From Rhizobium vallis (GTDB lineage Bacteria; Pseudomonadota; Alphaproteobacteria; Rhizobiales; Rhizobiaceae): a stretch of DNA of 64,000 nt. The stretch spans positions 682,001 to 746,000 of the forward strand of contig NZ_ML133687.1 in NCBI RefSeq assembly GCF_003985155.1, read 5' to 3'. The notes under the pieces were generated by a model. The model was given only the letters and a program-made list of their open reading frames with translations. It was not told the origin of the DNA and made no database searches. Within the stretch, counting starts at the first letter, position 1; each line of letters begins with the position of its first letter. A program made the translations under genes and the position numbers. Shown in pieces: positions 25,987-35,239 of the stretch.

Positions 25987-27432
25987 ATGCCGGACCAGAT
26001 TTACCAGGCGCCGATGGTTCGGCGCCCCGCGCCCAATTTCCGGGTGATCGCGATGATTGTCGCGAGTGCGATGCTGATGGAAAACGTCGATGCGACTGTG
26101 CTTGCGACCGCGCTGCCGACTATGGCGCGCGATTTCGCCGTCAGCGCGCCTGCCATGTCGATCGCGCTGACCTCCTATCTCTTGAGCCTTGCGATCTTCA
26201 TTCCGGCCAGCGGCCGAATGGCCGACAGTTTCGGCTCGCGCACCGTCTTTCGTGCGGCAATCGCCGTCTTCGTCGCCGGCTCTATCCTCTGTGCGCTTGC
26301 GCCGACACTGTCCTTCCTGGTGCTGGCGCGGCTGCTGCAAGGCATGGGCGGTGCGATGATGATGCCGGTCGGCCGTCTCGTGCTGATGCGCAGCGTCGAC
26401 CGCAAGGATATGGTCAGCGCCATGTCCTGGCTGCTCGTCCCGGCGCTGATCGGTCCCATCGTCGGTCCGCCGCTCGGCGGCTTCATCGTCACCTATCTCG
26501 ACTGGCGCTGGATTTTCTACATCAACGTACCGATCGGCATCATCGGCATGATCTTCGTCTCGATCTACATCGACGAGGTGAGGGGCAAGGCGAGCGGTCC
26601 CTTCGACACGGTGGGCTTCGTCCTCTCCGGCATTTCGCTCGGCTCTCTGCTCTTCGGCTTCGAAATGTCGAGCCATGAAGGCGAGGGCGCCTTCTCGATC
26701 TTCCTGATCGCGCTTGGCCTCATCTTCGGCATCGCCTATCTCAAACATGCCCGCAAGCATCCGTCGCCGATCATGGATTTCTCGCTGATGAAGGTGCCGA
26801 GTTTCGGCACGTCGGTCATTGCCGGTTCGCTGACGCGCATCACGCAAGGGGCACAGCCTTTCCTGCTGCCGCTGCTTTTCCAGATCGGCTTCGGCCTGTC
26901 CGCCGCCGCGGCCGGTCAGATCATCATCGCGACCGCGCTTGGCGCACTCGCCATGAAGCCGATGGCGAAGTTTGTCTTCCGCCGGCTGGGCTTCCGCAGA
27001 AGCCTCATGATCAACGGCATCCTCGGTACGATCGGCTACGGCCTCTGCGCCGCCTTCCGGCCGGATTGGCCGATGCCGCTGATCTTCGTCGTCCTGGTGC
27101 TCAGCGCCTTCTTCCTGTCATTCCAGTTCACGGCCTATAACACCATTGCCTATGACGAGATCAGCAAGGAACGGATGAGCTCGGCCACGAGCTTCTACAC
27201 CACCTTCCAGCAGCTGATGCTCTCGCTCGGCATCTGTATCGGGGCCTTGGCATTGCACGGCTCCATGGCCTTGTCTGGCACAGAAACGCCCGCGCTTGGC
27301 GATTTTTCCACCGCCTTCATCGTCGTCACGATCATCTCGATCACCGCGACCTTCTGGAACCTGCGCTTCTCGCCGACCGCCGGCGAAGAAATCACCGGCT
27401 ACAAGGCCAAAGGCACGAAAGGCGCCGCCTGA
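25987..27432 (+). CDS. DHA2-type MFS exporter (EmrB/QacA family)
   Basis: 481 aa with 13-14 hydrophobic segments. Motifs of drug:H+ antiporters are present: D in M-E-N-V-D-A-T-V-L-A of helix 1, G-R-M-A-D-S-F-G-S-R-T between helices 2 and 3, R-L-L-Q-G-M-G-G-A in helix 4, and the P-x-L-G-G-F-I motif C in helix 5. Inner membrane. No membrane-fusion partner (EmrA type) or regulator is next to it, so it may work alone. It converges on the DUF1697 gene with a 2-base gap. Confidence 0.9.
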   Translation: MPDQIYQAPMVRRPAPNFRVIAMIVASAMLMENVDATVLATALPTMARDFAVSAPAMSIALTSYLLSLAIFIPASGRMADSFGSRTVFRAAIAVFVAGSILCALAPTLSFLVLARLLQGMGGAMMMPVGRLVLMRSVDRKDMVSAMSWLLVPALIGPIVGPPLGGFIVTYLDWRWIFYINVPIGIIGMIFVSIYIDEVRGKASGPFDTVGFVLSGISLGSLLFGFEMSSHEGEGAFSIFLIALGLIFGIAYLKHARKHPSPIMDFSLMKVPSFGTSVIAGSLTRITQGAQPFLLPLLFQIGFGLSAAAAGQIIIATALGALAMKPMAKFVFRRLGFRRSLMINGILGTIGYGLCAAFRPDWPMPLIFVVLVLSAFFLSFQFTAYNTIAYDEISKERMSSATSFYTTFQQLMLSLGICIGALALHGSMALSGTETPALGDFSTAFIVVTIISITATFWNLRFSPTAGEEITGYKAKGTKGAA

Positions 27433-27434
27433 GG

Positions 27435-27959
27435 TCAGCCCCTGCCTTCCATCTCGGCGGCCATTTCGGCGAGTTTGCGGACGGTATTGAGATTGCGCGA
27501 GGTTCCAGGCTTTAGCGCCGGCAGCTTCAGCTTCGACCGGCCTGAGCCATTGGGATAATGCACATAGATTTCCCGCTCCGCGAGCTTGGCCTCTTCACCG
27601 TCGGGTGCAGCCATCTTTTCCAGTGCATCGCCCGGCGGCTTTTTCGGTAGGAAGTAGACGAGCAGGAAATTCGGCTTTGCCTCGGGAAAGGGCGCTTTGT
27701 CGGCAATGCCCTCGAGTTCTTTCCGGCTACGCACCATCACGCCCGGCCGCTTGCCCATTTTTTTCCCGAGGGCCTCGTCGAGCTTGTGCTCCACCGTCTT
27801 TTCGGATTCATCCGAGCGGAAGAGCACGTTGCCGCTCTGGATGTAGGTCTTCACGTCAGTGAAACCGAGGTCTTCGCATATCGCTTTCAGTTCGGCCATC
27901 GGCAGGGCGCCGGTGCCGCCGACATTGATGGCACGAAGCAGAGCGATATAGACGGACAT
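27435..27959 (-). CDS. DUF1697 family protein
   Basis: 174 aa. The N-terminus Y-I-A-L-L-R-A-I-N-V-G-G and the T-Y-I-Q-S-G-N-V-L-F segment are the two most conserved parts of DUF1697, a family of small cytosolic proteins of unknown function. The ATG at 27959 begins this conserved region and has GGGGAGA upstream. It is the second minus-strand gene after oligopeptidase B, separated by a hairpin. Confidence 0.87.
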   Translation of the reverse strand: MSVYIALLRAINVGGTGALPMAELKAICEDLGFTDVKTYIQSGNVLFRSDESEKTVEHKLDEALGKKMGKRPGVMVRSRKELEGIADKAPFPEAKPNFLLVYFLPKKPPGDALEKMAAPDGEEAKLAEREIYVHYPNGSGRSKLKLPALKPGTSRNLNTVRKLAEMAAEMEGRG

Positions 27960-28011
27960 TTCTCTCCCCTTCGTCGGCAAGCCGTTCCCGCCCCTCCGGC
28001 GGCAGGGCAAA

Positions 28012-28032
28012 GGGGGTGCCAACGGCACCCCC
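28012..28032 (-). terminator. Hairpin after oligopeptidase B gene
   Basis: GGGGGTGCC (28012-28020) and GGCACCCCC (28024-28032) form a perfect 9-bp stem with a 3-base loop, 7 bases past the ptrB stop. On the minus strand TTTGCCC follows, a very short T-run. Likely terminator or 3'-end stabiliser. Confidence 0.6.
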
Positions 28033-28038
28033 CAACCT

Positions 28039-30147
28039 TTACATCTTCCCAGCCACCTTGATCGCAAATGCATACTCAAACGCGATCTCCTCCAGCCGCT
28101 GGAAGCGGCCGGAAGCGCCGCCGTGGCCGGCGTCCATATTCGTCTTGAGCAGGATCGGCGCGTTGCCGGTCGTCTTGTCGCGCAGCTTGGCGACCCATTT
28201 TGCCGGCTCCCAATAAGTGACGCGCGGGTCCGTCAACCCGCCGAGTGCCAGGACCGGCGGGTAGGCTTTTGCATCAACATTGTCATAGGGCGAGTAGGAG
28301 GCGATCTGCTCATACTCTTCCTTGCTGTCGATCGGATTGCCCCATTCCGGCCATTCAGGTGGGGTGAGCGGCAACGTGTCATCAAGCATGGTGTTGAGCA
28401 CGTCGACGAAGGGAACGGCGGCGATGATGCCGGCGAACTTCTCCGGCGCCATGTTGGCAACCGCGCCCATCAGCATGCCGCCGGCCGATCCGCCCTCGGC
28501 GATGATCTTCGAGTAGGACGTGAACTTCTCCTGATTCAGATAGTCAGCGGCGGAAATGAAGTCCTTGAACGTATTGGTCTTCTTGTCCATCTTGCCGTCT
28601 TCGTACCAGGCAAAACCCTTGTCCTTGCCACCGCGGATATGGGCGATGGCATAGACGAAGCCGCGATCGGCAAGCGACAGGCAGTTGGTGTTGAAGCCGG
28701 CCGGGATGGTGATGCCGTAAGCGCCATAGCCGTAGAGCAGGCAGGGCGCGCTGCCGTCGAGCGCGGTATCCCTACGATAGAGCAGGGTGACCGGCACTTT
28801 CTCGCCATCCCAGGCGGGAGCGAAGACGCGGCGGGTGACGTAGTCGTCGGGATTGTGGCCCGAAGGCACCTCCTGCGTTTTCAGGAGTGTGCGCTCGCGG
28901 GTCACCATATTGTAGTCGTAGAGCTGCGACGGCGTCGTCATCGAGGAATAGGAGAAGCGGATGACATCCGTATCGTATTCCGCCGCTCCCGAGAGTCCGA
29001 GCGAATAGGCTTCCTCGGCAAAGGCGATCGCATGTTCCTCGCCGCTCTTCCGGTCGCGGATCATGATTTGCGGCAGTCCGTCCTTGCGCTCCAGCCACAG
29101 AAGATGGCGGGCGTAGGCCATGTGGCTGATAACAAGCGTACCGGGCTTATGCGGAACGACTTCGCGCCAGTTTTCCTTGCCCGGCTTATCAACCGGCGTT
29201 TCCATGATCTTGAAATCCTTGGCGCCGCCGTCATTGGTGAGGATGTAGAAGACGTCGCCGCCCTCGGTCAGCGAATATTCGATGCCTTCCTCGCGCGCCG
29301 CCACCAGCTTCGGCTCGGCGGCGAGGTCCTTGGTCGACAGCAGCCGGTATTCGCTGGTCTCGTGGTCGTGAATGTCGATATAGATGAAGTCGTCGAGCAG
29401 CGAGCCGCCGACACCCATGAAGAAGCCGGCATCCGGCTCCTCATAGACCAGCCGGTCTTGCGACTGCGGCTGGCCGAGAATGTGGTGGAACACTTTCGAA
29501 GGCCGGTGGTTCTCGTCGAGCGCCGAATAGAAGAAGCTCTTGCCGTCGGGCGCCCAGACGCCGCCGCCGCCGGTATTTTCGATCCGGTCGGCAAGGTCCT
29601 CGCCTGTGGAGAGGTCACGCACCTGCAGCGTGAAGAATTCCGAGCCCTTGTCGTCATAACCCCAGATGCCGCGGCTGTGGTCGCTCGTATGGTCGAGACC
29701 GGCGAGACGGAAATAGGCCTTGCCTGATGCCTCCTTGTCGCCGTCCAGCAGCACTGTGCGGATCGTCTCGTCGGCGACATCGCCGTCGCGGGGAATACGG
29801 AAATAGCGTGGCTGCTCGCCGCCGGTCACATAGAATGTGCCATAGGCATGGGCGCCGTCTTTCATCGGCACCGAACTGTCGTCTTCCTTGATGCGGCCGC
29901 GCATTTCCGAAAACAGCGCCTTCTGCAGTGGCTTGGTGTCTTCCATCGCCGCGTTCATATAGGTGTTTTCGGCTTCGAGATGCCTCCGGATGTCGGGATC
30001 GAGGATCGAGGGATCCTTGAACATCGCCTGCCAGTTGTCGGCGCGCAGCCAGGCGTAATCGTCCGTGCGTGTGATGCCGTGGCGCGTATCGGAGGCGGGT
30101 TTCTTCGGTGCGGCGGGCGGGGTCGGCAGGCTCTTGAAAGCGGACAA
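28039..30147 (-). CDS. ptrB: Oligopeptidase B (S9A family)
   Basis: 702 aa if read from TTG at 30147. Oligopeptidase B cuts short peptides after Arg or Lys. The N-terminal propeller holds D-D-Y-A-W-L-R-x-D-N-W (about 25-35). The catalytic serine is in G-G-S-A-G-G-M-L-M-G (about 535), the aspartate in G-G-L-T-D-P-R-V-T-Y-W-E-P-A-K-W (about 620), and the histidine in D-A-G-H-G-G (about 680). No ATG lies before the conserved part; TTG with GGAG 9 bases upstream gives L-S-A-F-K-S-L-P and a normal length, so a TTG start is inferred. The open frame further upstream overlaps the promoter of the divergent gene and is rejected. Confidence 0.93.
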   Translation of the reverse strand: MSAFKSLPTPPAAPKKPASDTRHGITRTDDYAWLRADNWQAMFKDPSILDPDIRRHLEAENTYMNAAMEDTKPLQKALFSEMRGRIKEDDSSVPMKDGAHAYGTFYVTGGEQPRYFRIPRDGDVADETIRTVLLDGDKEASGKAYFRLAGLDHTSDHSRGIWGYDDKGSEFFTLQVRDLSTGEDLADRIENTGGGGVWAPDGKSFFYSALDENHRPSKVFHHILGQPQSQDRLVYEEPDAGFFMGVGGSLLDDFIYIDIHDHETSEYRLLSTKDLAAEPKLVAAREEGIEYSLTEGGDVFYILTNDGGAKDFKIMETPVDKPGKENWREVVPHKPGTLVISHMAYARHLLWLERKDGLPQIMIRDRKSGEEHAIAFAEEAYSLGLSGAAEYDTDVIRFSYSSMTTPSQLYDYNMVTRERTLLKTQEVPSGHNPDDYVTRRVFAPAWDGEKVPVTLLYRRDTALDGSAPCLLYGYGAYGITIPAGFNTNCLSLADRGFVYAIAHIRGGKDKGFAWYEDGKMDKKTNTFKDFISAADYLNQEKFTSYSKIIAEGGSAGGMLMGAVANMAPEKFAGIIAAVPFVDVLNTMLDDTLPLTPPEWPEWGNPIDSKEEYEQIASYSPYDNVDAKAYPPVLALGGLTDPRVTYWEPAKWVAKLRDKTTGNAPILLKTNMDAGHGGASGRFQRLEEIAFEYAFAIKVAGKM

Positions 30148-30400
30148 AGAATGGCTCCGTGGGAATGTCGGGTTTGGCAAGAGATAGAGGCGCTCCGGCG
30201 CCGGATCAAGCGGCAAGGCTGCGCCAAGGGTACAGATGCCCTTCCACAGACAAGGAGGGTGCTCTGACCGTCTTGCCTTGATGTCACCACAATATTTAAG
30301 AAAGTCCGCTCTCGTCGCGCGAAATTTGCACGTGCCAAGCCCCCGGCAAGCCGGCTGTGGCAGGGTGAAGAATGGACAACAGCAAGGGATTTTCTCCGCA

Positions 30401-30790
30401 ATGCCGAAACGTCTGCTCCTGTTTGTATCCCTCGCAAGCCTTGCTGCCCCCGCCTTTGCCGTCGATCCCGCCATCAAGAAGCAGCTGGAAAAACTCGATC
30501 CCTCGACCCGACTGGAGCAGAGCTGCGACACCGAGGCGATGAGCCGCATCAACAACGACAGCACCGGCTTCAAGCCCGACAAGGTCATCGCCTATACCTT
30601 CAAGGACCCGATCCCCGGCGACAATTCGCTGGAGGCGCCGGGTGCGGTCTTCCGCAGCAAGGGCGATTGGTATCATCTCTCCTACAATTGCATCACCGGC
30701 CCGCAGCATATCAACGTGCGCGAGCTCAAATACGAGATCGGCGACAAGGTGCCGCGCGAGAAGTGGGACAAGTATTATCTCTACGATTGA
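30401..30790 (+). CDS. DUF930 family periplasmic protein
   Basis: 129 aa. Sec signal peptide (K-R-L-L-L-F-V-S-L-A-S-L-A-A-P-A-F-A, cut after residue about 20). The mature part starts with K-K-Q-L-E-K-L-D-P-S-T-R-L-E-Q-S-C-D and ends with Y-N-C-I-T-G-P-Q-H, giving two cysteines likely bridged in the periplasm. The L-D-P-x-T-R-L-E-Q motif is that of DUF930, a rhizobial family of unknown function. The ATG at 30401 is fixed by the signal peptide. It precedes a deacetylase gene by 102 bases on the same strand. Confidence 0.8.
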   Translation: MPKRLLLFVSLASLAAPAFAVDPAIKKQLEKLDPSTRLEQSCDTEAMSRINNDSTGFKPDKVIAYTFKDPIPGDNSLEAPGAVFRSKGDWYHLSYNCITGPQHINVRELKYEIGDKVPREKWDKYYLYD

Positions 30791-30892
30791 TGCTGTTGCA
30801 TTTGTCCAAGCGGCTTCGGTGACATCAGGCCACATGGCGGCGGGCGAGAGCAATCGCTAAAATAGGCAGCTCGAATCATAGAAATCCACGAT

Positions 30893-31690
30893 ATGAACCG
30901 CATTCTGCTCGCTTCGGCATTTTTTCTGGCCACCGTATCAGCCGCGTTAGCGGATGAGATACCGTCGGCGCTGCCGGCCGCGGCTGCAGTGGGTTCGGCC
31001 CCGAAGGCGCCGGCGCCAAAACTCGTAGAGCCGCATCTGCATATCGCCCGTTCCAACGTCGCCGGCCACGCCCGCATCGCGCTCACCTTCGATGCCTGCA
31101 TGGGGCAGGCGGACGAGCGCATATTGTCGACGCTGGTGCGGGAACGCATCCCTGCCACGATCTTCGTCACCGCCCGCTGGTTGAAGCGCAACCCCGCTGC
31201 TGTTGCCGTCTTCCTGCAGAATCCGGATCTGTTTGAACTCGAAAACCACGGCGAAAACCATATACCTGCCGTCGACACGCCGACGCTGATCTACGGCATC
31301 GCGTCTGCCGGCTCGCCGCAAGCCGTCAGGCAGGAAGTCGAAGGCGGAGCTGCCGCGATGGTCGCAGCCGGCATTCCGGCGCCCCGCTGGTTCCGCGGCT
31401 CGACCGCCAAATACGATCTTTCCGCCATCGGCGAGATCCGCGCCATGGGCTATCGCATTGCCGGCTATTCGGTGAACGGCGATGGCGGCTCGCTGCTGGG
31501 CGCGGCCATTACTGAAAAACGCATCGCCTCGGCCAGGGACGGCGACGTCATCATCTCCCACATCAACCAGCCGAACCATGCGGCGGGCGAGGGGGTGGCC
31601 AAGGCGCTGATCGATCTCAAGGCGAAGGGTACGGAGTTCGTCCGCTTGGAGGACGTCGAGGATACCGGCGACGATAAGACGACGGAGTAG
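30893..31690 (+). CDS. Polysaccharide deacetylase family protein
   Basis: 265 aa secreted protein with signal peptide (cleaved after A-L-A at about 20). It has the NodB-type fold: motif 1 appears as A-L-T-F-D-A-C-M-G instead of the usual T-F-D-D-G-P, motif 2 as H-G-E-N-H in place of H-S-x-x-H, and a later R-W-F-R-G-S motif 3. The first aspartate and both histidines stay, but the second motif-1 aspartate is alanine. It may act on an envelope sugar with altered chemistry, or be a binding protein. Two cysteines are not apparent beyond motif 1. Confidence 0.75.
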   Translation: MNRILLASAFFLATVSAALADEIPSALPAAAAVGSAPKAPAPKLVEPHLHIARSNVAGHARIALTFDACMGQADERILSTLVRERIPATIFVTARWLKRNPAAVAVFLQNPDLFELENHGENHIPAVDTPTLIYGIASAGSPQAVRQEVEGGAAAMVAAGIPAPRWFRGSTAKYDLSAIGEIRAMGYRIAGYSVNGDGGSLLGAAITEKRIASARDGDVIISHINQPNHAAGEGVAKALIDLKAKGTEFVRLEDVEDTGDDKTTE

Positions 31691-31724
31691 TTCTGCGGTG
31701 CGGCACGCCACCCATGCGGCGTCG

Positions 31725-33017
31725 CTACCTCAGCTCATCGCCGACCCGCACCAAATCCTCCGCAAAACGGCGCAATCCCGGCCCGTCGCGGTCGAGTGCG
31801 AAATCTTCGAACCAGTCCCGATGCATGCCCGCCATCATCGCGCCGATCATCTGGGCGGCGAGATAGGAAAAGGTGATGCCGTTGCCGCCGTAGCCATAGG
31901 CTGCGAACACGTGCAGCATTTCCGGCAACGGGCCGATCAGCGGCAGGCCGTCGGCCGTCTCGCCGAAGGTGCCGCACCAGGTGTGTTCCACCCGCGTATC
32001 CGCCTTCGGCCACAGCCGCTTCATCTTCTCCTGTATCGCCACGATCTTTGCCGGCAGCTTGCGGTTGCGCGCCTGCGGATCGATCGTCCCGTCGTCCTCG
32101 CCGCCGGCGACGATGCGATTGTCCGCCGTCGTGCGCATGTAGAGATAGGGGTGATTGTCCTCCCAGATCAGTGCTCTGTCGCGCCAGAAATTTGCCGGAT
32201 CCTGGGATACGGTGGCGAGCGCCCAGCTCGAGCTCGACCGGTGCAGTTTCGGCATGTCGAGGCCCGGCATCGAATAACCGGTCGCAAGCACGACATGCTG
32301 CGCCTCGATGAGGTGACCTCCATCCGTCTCCATCGTAACGCGATCGCCTTCGCTGTGAAGTGCCGCCACGGACGCGCTGACCAGCCGCGCACCGCGCCGC
32401 ACAGCCATCTCGATCAACGCCCAGGTCAGAAGCAGCGGATCGCACTCGGCTGAACCCGGCGAATAGATCGCGCCATCCCGGTCGAGTTCGAATTGGGTGA
32501 AGAGATCGGGATGTTCGAGATAGACGCCGGGCAGCCCCGCCCGACGGCGAAGCTGGCGCTCCTCCAGCATGTTGCGCGCGCCTTCCTGATTGGCGGCAAG
32601 ATAGAGCGTGTTGCGTGGTCTGAAGCCGCAGGGGATCCCGTTGGCGGCGATCAGCTTCGAAAGCCCGGCGACCGCGGCGCCGCTGCGGCGGTAGATGCCG
32701 GCCGCACGCTCGAAGCCGTAATAATCTTCAAGCTCGGCGAGCGTGCTGTCGATTTCCCATTGCAGCATCGCCGTGCTCGCTGCGGTGCTGCCGAAACCGG
32801 GCTCTTCACGGTCGATGACAACGACGGAAAAACCGCGCGCCGTCAAATGTTCGGCCACCAATGCGCCGGTGATACCACCGCCGATCACCGCCACATCGGT
32901 GGAAAAGCTCTGCTCGATCGGTCGCCACGCGGGCCGTATACCACTTTTCCCCCAGAGAGAACGACCGCTCACCATCTGGTCGTGGTCGGATTTATCGAGA
33001 TCGAGATCGGATGCCAT
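31725..33017 (-). CDS. FAD-dependent oxidoreductase (DadA/glycine oxidase-like)
   Basis: 430 aa. The FAD dinucleotide-binding motif is V-A-V-I-G-G-G-I-T-G-A-L at about 42-53 and the ribose acidic residue is in V-V-V-I-D-R-E-E. The C-terminal end has the G-Y-G-G-N-G-I-T-F-S motif that closes over FAD in the D-amino acid oxidase/DadA family. It probably oxidises an amine or amino acid; no Rieske domain is fused at the C-terminus. It follows the AI-2E permease gene on the same strand by 18 bases, suggesting one transcript. Confidence 0.87.
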   Translation of the reverse strand: MASDLDLDKSDHDQMVSGRSLWGKSGIRPAWRPIEQSFSTDVAVIGGGITGALVAEHLTARGFSVVVIDREEPGFGSTAASTAMLQWEIDSTLAELEDYYGFERAAGIYRRSGAAVAGLSKLIAANGIPCGFRPRNTLYLAANQEGARNMLEERQLRRRAGLPGVYLEHPDLFTQFELDRDGAIYSPGSAECDPLLLTWALIEMAVRRGARLVSASVAALHSEGDRVTMETDGGHLIEAQHVVLATGYSMPGLDMPKLHRSSSSWALATVSQDPANFWRDRALIWEDNHPYLYMRTTADNRIVAGGEDDGTIDPQARNRKLPAKIVAIQEKMKRLWPKADTRVEHTWCGTFGETADGLPLIGPLPEMLHVFAAYGYGGNGITFSYLAAQMIGAMMAGMHRDWFEDFALDRDGPGLRRFAEDLVRVGDELR

Positions 33018-33035
33018 CCACGCCTCCCGTTCCCA

Positions 33036-34202
33036 TCACTTCGGCAATTGCGGTTGCGGCTTTTCCTCGATCAGCAATTCCTCGATTATGGTGATGACGA
33101 TCAGCGACAGCGGCAGTGCCAGCATCGCGCCGACGGCGCCCCACATCCATGTCCAGAACAGGATGGCGAGGAAAACGACGAAGGGATTGATTTCCAGCCG
33201 TCGTCCCATCACCGCGGGGAAGATCAGGTTTTCCATGAGAAGATGCACGGTGAAGAAGGCTGCGGCCGGCATCAACCCGACGAGCAGACCGTCATGGGTG
33301 AGGATGCCGGCGATGGCCACAGCAAGCGTCATCAGCGTGATGCCGAGATAGGGGATGAAGCTCGACAGGAAGGCGAAGAAGCCCCAGAGCACCGGCGCCG
33401 CCAGCCCGCCCGTATAGGCGATGACCGTCATGACGACGCCGAGACCGACATAGATCAGCGAGGCGGTGGCGAAATAGAAGCCGAGGACCTGTTCGACCGC
33501 GTTGATCACGCGGATTGCCGCCAGGCGCTGGGTGCGGGTGCGGAAGGTCATGATAATCGTCTTGCGCAGGTTGACGCGGCTGGCGAGAAAGAGCAGCAGC
33601 GCCGCAAAGAAGATCATCCCCTGCACCACCGCCGGTGTGAGGCTGGTCGTCACGATATGCAGCACGTTGCCGGTGTTTTCGAGCAGCGCGCCGATCGACA
33701 TCGGTCCGCTTTCGAATGTCGCCGGGGTGATGTGCAGCCATTCGATGCGTTCGAGATAAGGCATAACGCGATTGATCGTTCGCTCGGCGAAGGCAGGCCC
33801 CTCATTGGCAAGCGTCATCAGCGGGTCGGCGAGCGAATTGATCAGCAGGAAGATGACCAAGGCAACGCCGCTCGACAGCATGAATGCATTGGCAAGCCGC
33901 GGCACGCCCATCTTGCTGAGCTTTTCCGCCGCCATGCCGAGGATCATGCCGACGACGACGGCAAGCGTGATCGGGATGAGGATCAGAGACATCATATAGA
34001 CGGCGGCAAGGCCAAGTATGGCGAAGATTCCGATGATCGCCCAGGCCATGCTGATATCAAGCCCGTCCTTTTCCAACCGGTGCAGCGGTGGCGGGGGCAG
34101 CTCTTCCGCCGCCTCTTTCAGCGTCTGCGCCCAGGCGCTGGTATGGCGTTCGCCGATCGCGATCTTGTTAGCGTGTTTGCGGATGCCGTTGGCGATGCCC
34201 AT
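33036..34202 (-). CDS. AI-2E family transporter (PerM-like)
   Basis: 388 aa inner-membrane protein with about eight hydrophobic segments. Family features are the long soluble stretch after helix 3 and the L-S-S-F-I-P-Y-L-G-I-T segment and the L-E-I-N-P-F-V-V-F-L-A motif near the C-terminus. Members include TqsA and Na+/H+ antiporters; the substrate cannot be read from sequence. N-terminal 50 residues are soluble and proline-rich. First gene of a probable two-gene unit with the FAD oxidoreductase. Confidence 0.87.
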   Translation of the reverse strand: MGIANGIRKHANKIAIGERHTSAWAQTLKEAAEELPPPPLHRLEKDGLDISMAWAIIGIFAILGLAAVYMMSLILIPITLAVVVGMILGMAAEKLSKMGVPRLANAFMLSSGVALVIFLLINSLADPLMTLANEGPAFAERTINRVMPYLERIEWLHITPATFESGPMSIGALLENTGNVLHIVTTSLTPAVVQGMIFFAALLLFLASRVNLRKTIIMTFRTRTQRLAAIRVINAVEQVLGFYFATASLIYVGLGVVMTVIAYTGGLAAPVLWGFFAFLSSFIPYLGITLMTLAVAIAGILTHDGLLVGLMPAAAFFTVHLLMENLIFPAVMGRRLEINPFVVFLAILFWTWMWGAVGAMLALPLSLIVITIIEELLIEEKPQPQLPK

Positions 34203-34378
34203 GCGGTGCGGTCCCCGAAGCCCTATTGCTTCGCGATGGAAACGCGCTGATGCGGTTCCGGTTCCCTGGGGCTATAGGGGCGCTGGCAAAGCGCATCCCG
34301 CATGCCTCTACGCGCATCTCATTCTCGCGTGACGTCAACGTCTTCAACCGTCAAGGTTGATCTGCAGCAACTTGGAAA

Positions 34379-35239
34379 TTACGCCGAAAGCGTCAAGCCG
34401 ATCCCCCAGGGATCGCGCAGGAACACGCCGCCATCGCGCTTCTCGCTCTTGATTTCCAACTGATCGAGCTTGGCGACAGCCGCGTCCAGTGTTTGCGTGT
34501 CGTTGAAGCGGATCTTGTAATCCGAAAGCCCGGTCATGTTGCCGGCGCGCGCCGTCGCGCCGCGGCTGTTCCAGATATTGGCGGCGAGATGGTGATGATA
34601 GCCGCCGGTCGCAAAGAAGCTCGCGCCGGGACGGCTTGCCATCAGCTTCAGGCCGAGGACGTCCCGATAAAAGGCATCGGCCTGCGGGATGTCGCCGACC
34701 TGGAGATGCAGGTGACCGATCGCCGTGCCATCTGCCATGCCGCCCCATTGTTCATCGGGCGCGCTATTGTAAAGCGCCTGCAGGTCGAGGCGCAGCGTCG
34801 CCATCTCGACCATGCCGCCCTGATCGAATTTCCATTGTTCGTGCGGCCGGTCGGCATAGATTTCGATGCCGTTGCCTTCAGGGTCGGAAAGATAGATCGC
34901 CTCGCTGACCAGATGATCCGAGGCGCCGTCGAGCACGACGTTGTTGTGGGCGGCATGGCGCAGCCAGCGTGCCAGTTCGGCGCGGTCAGGCATCAGGAAA
35001 GCAGTGTGAAAAAGGCCGGCGGCGTTGCGCGGCGCAATGCGGGCATCTCTCGCCGTCGTCAGCGTCAGCAGCGGCACGCCGCCGACACCGAGCACTTCCC
35101 CGCTTGCCGTCTTCTCAATGACCTTCAGGCCGAGCATCGATTGATAGAAGCCGGAAACGAGACCAAGGTCGGTCACCACAAGATGCGACTGGTCGATATA
35201 GGCAGGCCGCGTCAGCGCATAGGAAGTTTCGGTCGTCAT
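34379..35239 (-). CDS. VOC-family protein (catechol 2,3-dioxygenase-like, two domains)
   Basis: 286 aa made of two vicinal-oxygen-chelate modules. Possible metal ligands are the H in D-Q-S-H-L-V-V (about 19) and E in G-I-E-I-Y (about 127) of the first module, and H in I-G-H-L-H-L (about 176) with later residues in the second. It is close to the CatE/glyoxalase-type ring-cleavage family but the substrate is unknown. The ATG at 35239 overlaps, as ATGA, the stop of a 33-codon Tat-leader ORF. AGGAGAACAATCC precedes it. Confidence 0.85.
   Translation of the reverse strand: MTTETSYALTRPAYIDQSHLVVTDLGLVSGFYQSMLGLKVIEKTASGEVLGVGGVPLLTLTTARDARIAPRNAAGLFHTAFLMPDRAELARWLRHAAHNNVVLDGASDHLVSEAIYLSDPEGNGIEIYADRPHEQWKFDQGGMVEMATLRLDLQALYNSAPDEQWGGMADGTAIGHLHLQVGDIPQADAFYRDVLGLKLMASRPGASFFATGGYHHHLAANIWNSRGATARAGNMTGLSDYKIRFNDTQTLDAAVAKLDQLEIKSEKRDGGVFLRDPWGIGLTLSA

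Noticed and set aside
28123-29727. 534-codon plus-strand ORF
   Set aside because: Antisense to oligopeptidase B, which has full family motifs. Long antisense frames are expected in GC-rich DNA.
30148-30588. Upstream extension of oligopeptidase B to an ATG at 30588
   Set aside because: It would overlap the promoter and start of the divergent DUF930 gene and has no conserved content; TTG at 30147 gives normal length.
32493-34250. 585-codon plus-strand ORF rich in His, Asp, Gln and Arg
   Set aside because: Antisense to the FAD oxidoreductase and AI-2E permease genes; the composition is what a reverse reading of membrane helices gives.
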